This document shows, in pieces, positions 35,501-44,561 of a stretch of DNA of 64,000 nt. The stretch is from Mangrovibacter yixingensis. GTDB lineage: Bacteria; Pseudomonadota; Gammaproteobacteria; Enterobacterales; Enterobacteriaceae. The stretch is from NCBI RefSeq assembly GCF_020523985.1, contig NZ_JAIVKM010000010.1, positions 25,025 to 89,024 of the forward strand, given 5' to 3'. The translations under genes and the position numbers were made by a program. Within the stretch, counting starts at the first letter, position 1, and each line of letters begins with the position of its first letter. Below the pieces are notes generated by a model that worked only from the letters and a program-made list of their open reading frames with translations, searched no databases and was not told the origin of the DNA.

Positions 35501-36357
35501 AACCGCTCCTGTTGTTCAGCAACAACCTGGTGTTCTATAACGCCTAATTGTTCAATCTCCAGACGAATGACATCCCCGGGCTTAAGGAAAATCCCGCGTG
35601 GTGCCCCTATTCCGGATGGTGTGCCCGTTGCCAAAATATCACCAGGTTCAAGTGTCATAACGCTGGATAAATAAGCGATTTGCTCATCAATGGAGTAAAT
35701 CATGTCACCTGTCAGTGATTGTTGGCGCAGTTCCCCATTAACCCAAAGCGCCATATTCAGAGCCATTGGGTCGGCTATTTCATCTGCAGTGGTTATCCAT
35801 GGCCCAACAGGTCCATGAGTATCAAATGATTTCCCGAGGGTAAATGTCGGAGATTTTTTCAACCAGTCACGAGCAGAAAGGTCATTAACAATCAAATAAC
35901 CCGCAATCATCTTTCGTGCATCGGCAACACTGACATGTCGGCAACGCTGCCCAATGACTACGCCAAGTTCAATTTCATAGTCCATTTGCTCACTCACGGC
36001 GGGTTTGACCACAGGATCAAATGGCCCATTAATGCATGATACTTGTTTGTTAAACCACATCTGCGATTGCGGCACAGGGATGCCTGCCTGACGAGCTTCA
36101 TCCGCATGTTTTTGGTAATTCATCCCAATTCCCAGAAATTTCTGTGGGTCGTGTATTGGGGCTTCAAGCCGGACTTCAGATAGTGCACAACAAGGTAATG
36201 ATTCTTGCTCAAACTGGCTGAAAAGACGGGGGAGAGTATGCAGCACCTGCCGCATACTGCTACCACATCCGGCCAGTTCAGTCAGATCAACAATACCGCT
36301 TTCAGTTACCTTGCCAATACGCGTCTGGCCCTGTCTGGTATAACGTACAAGCTTCAT
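35497..36357 (-). CDS. Fumarylacetoacetate hydrolase (FAH) family enzyme 2
   Basis: A 286-residue FAH-fold protein with a standard layout: an N-terminal KLVRYTRQGQTRIGKV domain, then FLGIGMNYQKHADE, the metal site MDYEIELGVVIG and VNDLSARDW, THGPVGPWI and the closing GDILATGTPSGIG. It is more typical of acylpyruvate hydrolases than FAH enzyme 1 in the plus operon. Two FAH enzymes in one island suggest two carbon-carbon bond steps or two substrates. It is the third gene of the minus operon, 14 nt after the NTF2-like gene. Confidence 0.85.
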   Translation of the reverse strand: MKLVRYTRQGQTRIGKVTESGIVDLTELAGCGSSMRQVLHTLPRLFSQFEQESLPCCALSEVRLEAPIHDPQKFLGIGMNYQKHADEARQAGIPVPQSQMWFNKQVSCINGPFDPVVKPAVSEQMDYEIELGVVIGQRCRHVSVADARKMIAGYLIVNDLSARDWLKKSPTFTLGKSFDTHGPVGPWITTADEIADPMALNMALWVNGELRQQSLTGDMIYSIDEQIAYLSSVMTLEPGDILATGTPSGIGAPRGIFLKPGDVIRLEIEQLGVIEHQVVAEQQERL

Positions 36358-36371
36358 TCTTTTTCTATCCT

Positions 36372-36749
36372 TTAGTTTTTGACCGGGGTCATTTGTGACA
36401 GCACAATTTGCCAGTCTGCAGCACCGCGTTTGAGCACCAGTGTGGAATAACCATGACGAGTCATAATGTCACCAGTAGTGATCTGGCGTACCGTGTTGTG
36501 AGTTTCACCGACCACCAGAGCCATATCACCAACGAATGACACCTGCGGGCATGGACGTTCAATAGCGACAAATCCTCCCATCGCAGTGATGTGGTGGAGA
36601 AATTGAGCTTTGTCATGCACCATTCCCGTGCTGTGGATATGAATCAACTCATCAGCGAGCATAGTTTCAAGTGTGCAAATATCTGCGGAAATAAGAGCTT
36701 GCTGGCGTCGGGCTTCGAATTTGAGAATGCTATTGATGTCAGTGCTCAT
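36372..36749 (-). CDS. NTF2-like (SnoaL/DUF4440-type) protein
   Basis: A 125-residue protein with the cone-shaped NTF2-like pattern: an N-terminal helix with RRQQALISADICTLETMLAD, then LIHIHSTGMVHDKAQFLHHI, strands around DMALVVGETHNTVRQI and a last strand DWQIVLSQMTPV. Such proteins act as small isomerases, dehydratases or binding proteins and often sit in catabolic clusters. Its start overlaps the SDR stop by 4 nt. The exact reaction cannot be read from sequence. Confidence 0.7.
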   Translation of the reverse strand: MSTDINSILKFEARRQQALISADICTLETMLADELIHIHSTGMVHDKAQFLHHITAMGGFVAIERPCPQVSFVGDMALVVGETHNTVRQITTGDIMTRHGYSTLVLKRGAADWQIVLSQMTPVKN

Positions 36750-37528
36750 AGCAGCCCCTCGCAGGAGCCACCATCAAGTTGCAGGTTTTGCCCTGAAATA
36801 AACGAGGCCTGAACACTACATAGAAAGGCACACGCAGCACCGAACTCTTCCGGCCGACCAAAGCGCCGGGCAGCAATAGTTTGTTCATTACGGTAGCGGG
36901 CTTCTTCCTGACTGATGCCTTCTTTGTCCATAAGGCGCTGCATCATGAATGCCTGGCGTGGAGTATCGATGCGCTCTGGAAGTAAATTGTTGATAGTCAC
37001 ATTATCAGCAACGACTTCCCGGCTAATTGCCTTACACATAGCTGTTAATGCCGTTCGTGCGGCTGTCGACAGGCCCATCATATAGTGAGGGGATTTCACC
37101 ATTGCAGATGTAATATTAATGATGCGGCCAAACTTTCGTTCGCGCATTTCTGGGAGCCAGGCCCGTATCAGTTGTACTGCCGGGATAAAATTGGCTTCCA
37201 TCGCCTGGTTTAAGGCATTTTCATCCCAATCTGCCAGGCCGCCAGGAAGTGGCCCTGCGTTATTCGTCACTAAAATATCAACCTGAGGTAGCTGGCGAAG
37301 TATTTTAGCTCTTCCCTCCTGGCTTGCCAGATCAGCAGCAATGGCGTTGATGGTTATACCAGAAAACTGCGAGCGCAGGTTCAGCATCACTGATTCCAGC
37401 TTCATCCCATTACGCCCATTCAAAGTGATATTCACCCCTTCTGCCGCCAGCGCAGTTGCACATGCCAGCCCCAGCCCCTGCGATGAGGCACAAATGAATG
37501 CCTGTTTGCCACGAATCCCGAGATCCAT
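36746..37528 (-). CDS. Short-chain dehydrogenase/reductase with non-standard active site
   Basis: A 260-residue SDR. The start at 37528 is chosen because GAGGGAG sits 4-5 nt upstream; an ATG 24 nt earlier is less likely. The Rossmann motif is ASSQGLGLACA, NNAG is kept (VTNNAGPLPGG), and the C-terminus FISGQNLQLDGGS is normal. The catalytic region reads ITSAMVKSPHYMMGLSTAAR: the Ser is present but the usual Tyr and Lys 13 and 17 residues later are Ser and Arg. This belongs to a known divergent SDR group with LSxxxR in that place. First gene of the minus operon. Confidence 0.78.
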   Translation of the reverse strand: MDLGIRGKQAFICASSQGLGLACATALAAEGVNITLNGRNGMKLESVMLNLRSQFSGITINAIAADLASQEGRAKILRQLPQVDILVTNNAGPLPGGLADWDENALNQAMEANFIPAVQLIRAWLPEMRERKFGRIINITSAMVKSPHYMMGLSTAARTALTAMCKAISREVVADNVTINNLLPERIDTPRQAFMMQRLMDKEGISQEEARYRNEQTIAARRFGRPEEFGAACAFLCSVQASFISGQNLQLDGGSCEGLL

Positions 37529-37576
37529 TTTCTCCCTCACTTTGTTAACCATTAGTAAAAGATATGTTTATATAGT

Positions 37577-37584
37577 GATATATC
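37577..37584. promoter_or_regulatory. GATATATC element upstream of the minus operon
   Basis: GATATATC, about 50 nt upstream of the SDR start, is the same octamer that begins the motif at 23795. It is self-complementary. A second GATATGT pair flanks it (37561, 37594). It is the weakest of the three candidate island operators. Confidence 0.25.
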
Positions 37585-37930
37585 TTAATGTTCGATATGT
37601 CTAGAATGACCAGAAAGGATTAAACAAAAGTCGGAGATGGCTCACGAAATAAACAAATCGAAATCCATGGCGTGGGGTGAAATAAAAATAAATCATTGAA
37701 ATTAAATAACTTAAAAACAAAGAGACGTTAAGAAATCAAACAGAGCAAGATACCCGGCAGGTGGGAACCAGAAATCAGCATACTGACGGGCAAATACAAA
37801 CACGCACCCACTGGTTATTGCCGGGCTACAGATTACCCGCTATAATGCCGCCCGCTTTTACATCCGTAGAAGCTGAATATTTGCCTGCCACTGGGTCGCC
37901 TGTTGCAGGATTCACTATAGAGAGATTGTG
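37585..37930. other. Island-rplY junction and rplY leader
   Basis: About 350 nt between the minus operon and rplY. The left half is AT-rich and has no gene. The rplY promoter is expected in the right half; a GC-rich stretch and the tract TGCCGCCCG near 37845 precede it. I see no integrase, direct repeat or tRNA fragment marking the island edge. Confidence 0.35.
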
Positions 37931-38212
37931 ATGTTAACTATCAACGCAGAAGTACGTAAAGAGCAGGGTAAGGGTGCGAGCCGCCGCCTGCGCACAGCGA
38001 ACAAATTCCCGGCTATCGTATACGGCGGGACTGAAGCGCCTGTAGCTATCGAACTGGACCAGGATCTGGTTATGAACCTGCAGTCCAAACCTGAGTTCTA
38101 TGAAGAGCTGACTCTGGTTATCGACGGCAAAGAAGTGAAAGTAAAAGCTCAGGCTATGCAGCGTCACCCGTACAAGCCGAAAATGATGCATATCGATTTC
38201 GTTCGCGCTTAA
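37931..38212 (+). CDS. rplY: 50S ribosomal protein L25
   Basis: A 93-residue 5S rRNA-binding protein with the family sequence [20 protein letters not shown] at the N-terminus and [15 protein letters not shown] at the C-terminus. It is one residue shorter than in E. coli. An in-frame GTG one codon upstream is possible, but the ATG matches the family. L25 binds the E-loop of 5S rRNA in the large subunit. A perfect terminator palindrome follows. Confidence 0.97.
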   Translation: MLTINAEVRKEQGKGASRRLRTANKFPAIVYGGTEAPVAIELDQDLVMNLQSKPEFYEELTLVIDGKEVKVKAQAMQRHPYKPKMMHIDFVRA

Positions 38213-38227
38213 TCGTACGCTTCGAAT

Positions 38228-38255
38228 AAAAAACGCCGCTTAAGCGGCGTTTTTT
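38228..38255. terminator. Bidirectional terminator between rplY and yejK
   Basis: A perfect 28-nt palindrome: six A, CGCCGCTTAAGCGGCG, then six T. It serves both rplY (plus) and yejK (minus), which converge here. Confidence 0.9.
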
Positions 38256-38297
38256 ATTGCCCGTCTTTTATCTGGCCCCGGAAGAGGCCATAACGGC

Positions 38298-39305
38298 TTA
38301 ATTACCACCTGAAGTGCGGCGCTGTAACTGGTCGCGTAAATTCGGGGGAGTTCCTTTAATAGTTAATGTATCTGTTGCCGGGTCCCAAAACACGCGCTCG
38401 CCTAACAACATCGCATCAAAATTAATCGTCAACCCACCGCCGCTGCCCGCAAACTTGGTTAGCTGTTTTAGCGTACTACGGTCTGCCGGGAAAGTTTCTT
38501 CCAGCTCGTAGCCCTGGGTTTCGGCAAAAGATTGAAAGTTTTGCTCGCCCAACACCGGAATTTCACCCGCCAGTGCCGAAAGTGCAATTTCTTCACCCGA
38601 TTGCAGTTGTTCGTTGCAGTAGGTATAAACCTGCTGGCGTACATTCTGCCGCTCGCCTTTATCCAGTTCGCCCTGGGCCGCATAATCTTCCACAGCCTGA
38701 AGCAGGCCACGGTTTTGCGCTTTGGTATCAAGACCTTCACTGGCACCCAGGAAATCCATAAAGAAATCAGAAACTTTACGCCCTACCCGCCCTTTCAAAA
38801 AAGTCAGATAACGTTTGGATTCCGGGTTAGTTTCCCATTCAGTGAGATCAATACGCGCCACGATATCGGCGTGGTTAATATCCAAATAATGCGTGGTGCT
38901 CAAATCTAACTGTTCATTGACACGCATGCTGCTGAGGTTATTCAGCACTGCCACCAACAGGTATTCCACAGCCAGGTAACGATACTGGCAAAATAAGACA
39001 ATACCGCCATCAGCAAACGGGTATTTACCCAGTTCATCACGCAACCGGCCTGTTGCTGCCCGGCTGAATGCCAGAAAATCATCTTCGCCTTTACGGCAGT
39101 TTTGCAAAGCGACAGCCAGCTCACTTTCCGGTGAAAACAGGCCATAAGCTTTACTCTTCGCGCTGTATACGCGGTGCAGTTCCGCCATCATGTCGACCAC
39201 GACGCCTGCTGGTTCGAGCAATGTGTCGCGCAACACCAGCTCGAGATTTTGTTCATCACGCTTTATCAGTTGATGTAAAGCTAACTGGTCGATATCCAGA
39301 CTCAT
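38298..39305 (-). CDS. yejK: Nucleoid-associated protein YejK (NdpA)
   Basis: A 335-residue protein, the same length as in E. coli, starting [18 protein letters not shown]; an upstream in-frame start would add 10 residues. Conserved stretches include [40 protein letters not shown] and a C-terminus ending [13 protein letters not shown]. It is associated with the nucleoid and its 37-kDa family includes phage-like NdpA proteins; the molecular role is not settled, though effects on topoisomerase activity have been reported. Divergent from yejL. Confidence 0.95.
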   Translation of the reverse strand: MSLDIDQLALHQLIKRDEQNLELVLRDTLLEPAGVVVDMMAELHRVYSAKSKAYGLFSPESELAVALQNCRKGEDDFLAFSRAATGRLRDELGKYPFADGGIVLFCQYRYLAVEYLLVAVLNNLSSMRVNEQLDLSTTHYLDINHADIVARIDLTEWETNPESKRYLTFLKGRVGRKVSDFFMDFLGASEGLDTKAQNRGLLQAVEDYAAQGELDKGERQNVRQQVYTYCNEQLQSGEEIALSALAGEIPVLGEQNFQSFAETQGYELEETFPADRSTLKQLTKFAGSGGGLTINFDAMLLGERVFWDPATDTLTIKGTPPNLRDQLQRRTSGGN

Positions 39306-39436
39306 GGTACACTCTCCTTTAAAGGCGGTATTCAATCACCAGTCACGCCCCGGTGCAACCTCAGATAAAAATGCGGAAAACCTGACGCCATTACGGTAAT
39401 ATGACGCACTTTGATAAAACTGAATGATACTGATTT

Positions 39437-39664
39437 ATGCCACAAACATCCCGTTATAGTGACGAACGTGTTGAAAGCCTGCTTACTGAGCTGGCTAATG
39501 TTCTGGAACAACACAAAGCCCCGACTGACCTTTCACTGATGGTGCTGGGTAACATGGTGACTAACCTGATAAACTCCAGTGTCGCACCTGCCCAGCGCCG
39601 GACCATTGCCCGTTCGTTTGCTGAAGCATTGCAATCTTCAGTACGGGACGAAAACGCACATTAA
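39437..39664 (+). CDS. yejL: YejL family small protein
   Basis: A 75-residue soluble protein (E. coli YejL 75), UPF0352 family, with the start [20 protein letters not shown] and conserved [17 protein letters not shown]. It is alpha-helical and small; function unknown. It sits 27 nt upstream of yejM and is probably in the same transcript, as in E. coli. Confidence 0.93.
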   Translation: MPQTSRYSDERVESLLTELANVLEQHKAPTDLSLMVLGNMVTNLINSSVAPAQRRTIARSFAEALQSSVRDENAH

Positions 39665-39691
39665 AAGATAACAAGGACTGAACGCATCACT

Positions 39692-41434
39692 ATGGTGAAC
39701 AGGCATCAGCGCTATCGTGAAAAAGTCTCCCAGATGATCAACTGGGGGCACTGGTTTGCGCTGTTTAATATTTTACTCGCCATTGTGCTGGGTAGCCGTT
39801 ACCTGTTTGTCGCCGACTGGCCTGCCACACTCCCGGGCCGGTTATACTCCTGGTTCAGTCTGGTTGGGCACTTTAGTTTTTTGGTGTTTGCCGGTTACCT
39901 TCTGATTCTGTTCCCGCTGACTTTTGTGGTTATGTCGCAACGGCTGATGCGTGTGTTGTCCGTCACCCTTGCGACTGCGGGAATGACACTGTTGCTGGTA
40001 GACAGCGAAGTATTCACCCGCTTCCATTTGCACCTTAATCCAATTGTCTGGGAAATAGTGGTTAACCCTGAGCAGTCCGATATGGGCCGCGAAGGGCAAA
40101 TGATCTTTATTGCAGTGCCAGTTATTCTGCTCATCGAGATGTTGTTTGCCACCTGGAGTTGGCAAAAATTACGCAGTCTTAACCGCCGCAGCCACTTCGC
40201 CAGACCCCTGGTTGTGGTGTTCTTTATTGCCTTTTTTAGCAGCCACCTGATGTACATTTGGGCAGATGCGAATTTCTATCGCCCGATTACCATGCAACGG
40301 GCAAACCTGCCTTTCTCTTACCCAATGACAGCCCGGCGTTTCCTGGAGAAACACGGCTTGTTGGACGCCCAGCAATACCAACGCAGGTTGGTTGAGCAAG
40401 GGAACCCGGAAGCACTGTCGGTACAGTATCCGCTGGGTGAACTGCACTATGGCGGAATGGGTACCGGGCAAAATGTTCTGCTGATTACGGTCAGTGGGCT
40501 GAACTATGGCAGTTACGCGAAAAATATGCCGTCTTTGGCGGCTTTCGCGAACCAGAACATTCGCTTCACTCACCATATGAGCGCCGGTAACCAGGCAGAT
40601 AATGGCGTATTTGGTCTGTTCTATGGCATTTCTCCCACTTATTTCGATAGCGTGCTGTCTGCCCGTATACCGGCTGCGCTTATCACGGCATTCAACCAAC
40701 AAGGTTATCAGTTGGGGTTATTTGCTTCAGATGGTTTCAAAGGGCCGTTATATCGCCAGGCGTTGTTGTCTGATTTCTCGCTGCCAGAAGCGCGTACGCG
40801 TTCTGATAAACAAACCGCCACACAGTGGATCAACTGGCTTAACCAGTATGCTACTGAAGATAACCGCTGGTTCTCCTGGGTAGCGCTGGATGGTACAGAT
40901 GGTGTCAGCGAGAACGCCCTGCCCGCGGCTGAGGGCCAGGTTGATACGCAAATCAACCGGATTCTTGATGCGTTACGGGCACAAAACCGCCTTGATAATA
41001 CCGTGGTGATTATCACTGCTGACCGTGGCATTCCCGATAAACAGCACCAGAATGCCTTTGCATGGGACCGTTCACGTATTCAGGTACCGCTTATCATCCA
41101 CTGGCCGGGCACACCAGCCCAACAGGTATCAAAACTGACCAGCCACCAGGATATCATGGCGACCCTGATGACCCGGTTGCTGGATGTGAAAACACCGGTA
41201 AATGAGTACTCCCAGGGGGAAGATTTGTTTGCTGCCACACGCCGGAATGACTGGGTAATTAGTGCAGATAACAATACGCTGGCTATCACAACACCGAAGA
41301 TGACGCTGGTTCTTGATAACAACGGTAATTACCGGGCCTGGGACCGTTCTGGTGATGTTATTACTGATAAAGCGCCGCAATTACGCCTGTTGTTACGTGC
41401 GCTAACAGATGAAAAACGCTTCATTGCTAACTGA
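39692..41434 (+). CDS. yejM: Inner-membrane regulator of LPS synthesis YejM (LapC/PbgA)
   Basis: A 580-residue protein (E. coli 586) with five N-terminal membrane segments (about residues 20-190) and a C-terminal periplasmic domain of alkaline phosphatase/sulfatase fold. The essential membrane part is well kept, and the periplasmic part has NVLLITVSGLNYGSYAKNMP, ADNGVFGLFYGISPTYFD and IITADRGIPDKQHQN. LapC senses LPS and blocks LapB/FtsH so that LpxC is stable when LPS is low. It follows yejL closely. A tRNA-Pro gene lies 73 nt downstream. Confidence 0.95.
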   Translation: MVNRHQRYREKVSQMINWGHWFALFNILLAIVLGSRYLFVADWPATLPGRLYSWFSLVGHFSFLVFAGYLLILFPLTFVVMSQRLMRVLSVTLATAGMTLLLVDSEVFTRFHLHLNPIVWEIVVNPEQSDMGREGQMIFIAVPVILLIEMLFATWSWQKLRSLNRRSHFARPLVVVFFIAFFSSHLMYIWADANFYRPITMQRANLPFSYPMTARRFLEKHGLLDAQQYQRRLVEQGNPEALSVQYPLGELHYGGMGTGQNVLLITVSGLNYGSYAKNMPSLAAFANQNIRFTHHMSAGNQADNGVFGLFYGISPTYFDSVLSARIPAALITAFNQQGYQLGLFASDGFKGPLYRQALLSDFSLPEARTRSDKQTATQWINWLNQYATEDNRWFSWVALDGTDGVSENALPAAEGQVDTQINRILDALRAQNRLDNTVVIITADRGIPDKQHQNAFAWDRSRIQVPLIIHWPGTPAQQVSKLTSHQDIMATLMTRLLDVKTPVNEYSQGEDLFAATRRNDWVISADNNTLAITTPKMTLVLDNNGNYRAWDRSGDVITDKAPQLRLLLRALTDEKRFIAN

Positions 41435-41507
41435 TTGATTAATTAACCCCCACTCAGTTAGCAACCCTCTTGCAATGCAGCGGAAAACGGGTAGTATTAG
41501 CGCCCAT

Positions 41508-41584
41508 CGGCACGTAGCGCAGCCTGGTAGCGCACCGTCATGGGGTGTCGGGGGTCGGAGGTTCAAATCCTCTCGTGCCGACCA
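41508..41584 (+). tRNA. proL: tRNA-Pro (anticodon GGG)
   Basis: A 77-nt cloverleaf with encoded CCA. The acceptor stem is CGGCACG paired with CGTGCCG, the T arm reads GGAGGTTCAAATCCTCT-like, and the anticodon loop contains GGG. Sequence and place (after yejM) match E. coli proL. Confidence 0.97.
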
Positions 41585-41592
41585 AATTCCCC

Positions 41593-41626
41593 AAAAAAAG
41601 CCAGCCTTAACAGGCTGGCTTTTTTA
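41593..41626 (+). terminator. tRNA-Pro terminator
   Basis: AAGCCAGCC and GGCTGGCTT arms with a 6-nt loop and a T run, 9 nt after the tRNA. Confidence 0.85.
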
Positions 41627-41970
41627 CGTCTGAATGGTATGAATCGCTTTATTTCACAGTAACCTTTAGCGCTCAACCGCAGTATTGACTGAGCTGCAGG
41701 CCAGGTTTACCCCCAACGTACGGGGTCAGTACCACCGAAATCCCCCCAGCCGCGGACAGTGAGCCATCATAAGCTTATTGACTGAAATACCCGCAAATAT
41801 TGACCAGAACAAAGTCTCCTGGCTATTCTCATTTTTTAGCACAAATGGTCATTAAGCGCTGTTCTGGCACGAAAAGTGTGAACTCTTGTTCTCAATTCGT
41901 GGAAAATGGAACCTGACGTGTTGATCCACACGGCGCATCACTTATTTCTTATTTCAGGTAACTCAACATA
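41627..41970. other. Accessory region upstream of the efflux lipoprotein gene
   Basis: About 340 nt with no credible gene. E. coli has narP and the ccm/nap genes after this tRNA; none is here. A stretch around 41700-41770 is GC-rich and could be decayed coding or insertion-element DNA, but no transposase, terminal repeat or tRNA 3' duplicate is seen. Confidence 0.3.
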
Positions 41971-43398
41971 ATGAATGCTAAAAATTCCCCACGTCTTTCT
42001 TCTTGTGGACTGTTATTGAGCCTTTTACTCACCGGATGCGCAACATCAGAAGGACTTACCACACACAACAGCGTACTGTCGCCTGACTCACTTCAGGCAC
42101 AAAAAAGCCTCGCTGGTGTGCATTTCAGCCCGGCAGCATGGCCACAGCAGGCCTGGTGGAAAAACTTTAATGACCCACAGTTAAACCAGCTAATTGACCA
42201 GGCACTTGCCAGCAGCCCTGACCTGCAAATTGTCAACGCTCAGGCAGCTAAAGCAAATGCTGCTGTTGTTGCTGCAGAAGCCGCCCGGATGCCAACCCTT
42301 GATGCTGATGGTAGCGTCACCCGTTCACGCCTTGCCAAAGTAGATGACCCGCTGCTGGAAGGCCACCGCTATGCCACACTGCGCTCTGCTTACCTCAGCG
42401 CCAGCTATACGCTCGATTTGTGGGGCGGACAGAAGGCTGCATGGGAATCAGCACTGGGTGCAGCCCGGGCCAGTGAAGTGGATAAACAAGGTGCCCGGTT
42501 GACTCTGGCCGCGAATGTCACACGCGCCTATATCAACCTGAACCTGAATAAAGAGCTGGAGAAACTTGCAGAAGATAACGTTAAACGTACTGAGTCTATC
42601 AGCCACTTGCAGCAGAAATACTTTGCGAATGGTCTGTCTACCCGTTACCAGTACAACCAGGCTCGTGCCACGGCGAAAAGTGCTGAGCAGGCATTAACGG
42701 CCGCCAAACAAGCCACTGTTGATGCGGGTATCAAGCTCTCTATTTTGCTTGGCAAAGGTCCGGATGCATGGCGCAGCCTCAAGCAGGTTCAGTTAAGTGT
42801 GCCGCAAAATATGACGCTGCCTTCCGATATCCCGGCTGAATTAGTTGGCCGCAGGCCAGATGTTGTAGCTGCGCGCTGGCGGGTTGAATCCGCAGAGAAA
42901 AATATCGCTGCTGTGAAAACTGAGTTTTACCCCAACATTAACCTGGTGGCGGAAGCCGGTAGCCGTAACCTGCTAGGTGATGCGTTCTTCGGGGCTCCGA
43001 GCCAGTTCTTCAACATTGGGCCAACATTGTCTTTGCCAATCTTCGATGGCGGCAAGCGTCGTGCAGACCTTGCCACCAGCAACGCAGACTGGGATCTGGC
43101 TGTCGCTCACTATAACAGCACTGTTATCAGCGCACTGGGTAATATCAGCGACAGCATTGTGTCGATGAAATCCCTGAGTGAGCAAAATGACCAGGCACAA
43201 CAAGCGAATCAGCTGGTGCATAGCGCGTGGGATGATGTTTCCAAAGAGTACAGTGCAGGGCTCAGGCCGTTCCTTGATGTGTTATCACTGCAAAGCCAGT
43301 TGATTGAATCTGACCAGCAAGTTGCTGAATTAAAAGCACAGCAACTGAGCCAGGCCGTGTTATTGATTGAACAACTGGGTGGTGGGTTTAAAGCCTGA
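41971..43398 (+). CDS. Outer-membrane efflux lipoprotein (NodT/OprM family)
   Basis: A 475-residue lipoprotein with lipobox LLTGC (Cys near 23). It has the duplicated efflux-protein layout: WWKNFNDPQLNQLIDQALAS, the repeated long helices with SYTLDLWGGQKAAWESALG (near 147-165) and GPTLSLPIFDGGKRRADLA (near 350-368), and VGRRPDVVAARWRVESAEKN. Such proteins form trimeric TolC-like channels with a periplasmic adaptor and an inner-membrane pump. No adaptor or pump gene is adjacent, so it is an orphan channel that must work with partners elsewhere. A terminator follows. Confidence 0.85.
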   Translation: MNAKNSPRLSSCGLLLSLLLTGCATSEGLTTHNSVLSPDSLQAQKSLAGVHFSPAAWPQQAWWKNFNDPQLNQLIDQALASSPDLQIVNAQAAKANAAVVAAEAARMPTLDADGSVTRSRLAKVDDPLLEGHRYATLRSAYLSASYTLDLWGGQKAAWESALGAARASEVDKQGARLTLAANVTRAYINLNLNKELEKLAEDNVKRTESISHLQQKYFANGLSTRYQYNQARATAKSAEQALTAAKQATVDAGIKLSILLGKGPDAWRSLKQVQLSVPQNMTLPSDIPAELVGRRPDVVAARWRVESAEKNIAAVKTEFYPNINLVAEAGSRNLLGDAFFGAPSQFFNIGPTLSLPIFDGGKRRADLATSNADWDLAVAHYNSTVISALGNISDSIVSMKSLSEQNDQAQQANQLVHSAWDDVSKEYSAGLRPFLDVLSLQSQLIESDQQVAELKAQQLSQAVLLIEQLGGGFKA

Positions 43399-43419
43399 TT
43401 TGCTGAACGATATCTAAAT

Positions 43420-43456
43420 AAAACGCCGCTAGTGGCAAAACCTGGTGGCGTTTTTT
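43420..43456. terminator. Terminator between the efflux gene and aguA
   Basis: AAAACGCC and GGCGTTTT outer arms with an imperfect inner stem and a six-base T run. The two flanking genes converge on it. Confidence 0.7.
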
Positions 43457-43475
43457 ATTTTCCAAATAAGAAAAA

Positions 43476-44558
43476 TCAGGCAGGAATTTGTTGGGTGATA
43501 CAGTGAATATTACCACCGCCCAATAAAATCTCCCGAGCAGGTACGCCCGTTACCCGGTACCCAGGATACATTTCGTGGAGCAATGCTTGTGCCTGAGCAT
43601 CTGTTCTGGCATCCAGCAACGGGAAAATAATCTGCTGGTTGCTTATCAGGTAGTTCACATAAGAACCGGCAAGGCGATTTCCCTGCTGGCGCTCAATGGC
43701 GCTTCCTGCATGAACACTTGCTGTTTCTTCTTCACTGGCAAATAACGGGCCGGGAGCTGGCAGTTTCCAGACTTTCAATTTACGCCCGCGGGCATCTGTT
43801 GCCTGCTCAAGCACGGCCAGCGCCGCCTGAGAACGGGCATATTGCGGGTCCTGTTCATCGTCAGTCCAGTGTAACGCCACTTCACCAGGGCGCACAAAAC
43901 AACACATGTTATCGATATGCCCGTCGGTTTCATCATTAAACACGCCATCTGGTAGCCAAATGAAGTGCTCAACACCGAGGTAATCTTGTAACTGTTGTTC
44001 AATTTCAACTTGTGATAAGTGAGGGTTGCGGTTTGGGTTGAGCAAGCACTCTGCGGTAGTCAGCAATGTGCCTTCACCATCAACATGGATGGAACCACCT
44101 TCCAATACCAACGAAGTCTGGTAACCCGCAAAACCATGATATTGCAGCACCTGGCGGGCCACAGCCTGGTCTTTATCCCAGGGAGCATACAGGCCACCCA
44201 GATCACCGCCCCAGGCATTGAAAGTCCAGTCCACACCACGCCGTTCACCGGCGCGGTTGACTACAATAGTCGGCCCGGTGTCGCGCATCCAGGCATCATC
44301 ACTTTCCATGATTACCAGCGTAACATTATCGGGCATGGTTGCCTGGGCATTACCCAGTTCACTGGCAGGCACAGCCATAAACACGGGTGTAGTTTGTGCA
44401 ATGGCATTAGCAACGGCCGCAAAAGCCTGCTGCGCTGGCTTACCTTCATGGCGCCAGTTGTCTGTGCGGTAAGGCCAAATCATCCACACAGCCTGTTGCG
44501 GTGCCCACTCTGCAGGCATCATAAAACCATCCAGGCGTGGTGTTGTCATTTCAGACAT
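43476..44558 (-). CDS. aguA: Agmatine deiminase
   Basis: A 360-residue enzyme of the guanidino-group-modifying family. It converts agmatine to N-carbamoylputrescine and ammonia. Motifs: [12 protein letters not shown] (near 90-101), [20 protein letters not shown] (near 151-170), [14 protein letters not shown] (near 206-219) and the catalytic Cys in [13 protein letters not shown] at the C-terminus. It lies 3 nt after aguB on the same strand, so its ribosome binding site is inside the end of aguB. The E. coli K-12 backbone lacks this pair at this locus. Confidence 0.95.
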   Translation of the reverse strand: MSEMTTPRLDGFMMPAEWAPQQAVWMIWPYRTDNWRHEGKPAQQAFAAVANAIAQTTPVFMAVPASELGNAQATMPDNVTLVIMESDDAWMRDTGPTIVVNRAGERRGVDWTFNAWGGDLGGLYAPWDKDQAVARQVLQYHGFAGYQTSLVLEGGSIHVDGEGTLLTTAECLLNPNRNPHLSQVEIEQQLQDYLGVEHFIWLPDGVFNDETDGHIDNMCCFVRPGEVALHWTDDEQDPQYARSQAALAVLEQATDARGRKLKVWKLPAPGPLFASEEETASVHAGSAIERQQGNRLAGSYVNYLISNQQIIFPLLDARTDAQAQALLHEMYPGYRVTGVPAREILLGGGNIHCITQQIPA

Positions 44559-44561
44559 GGC

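Noticed and set aside
41508..41970. tRNA-Pro as an integration site of a genomic island
   Set aside because: No integrase gene and no second copy of the tRNA 3' end is seen in the downstream accessory region.
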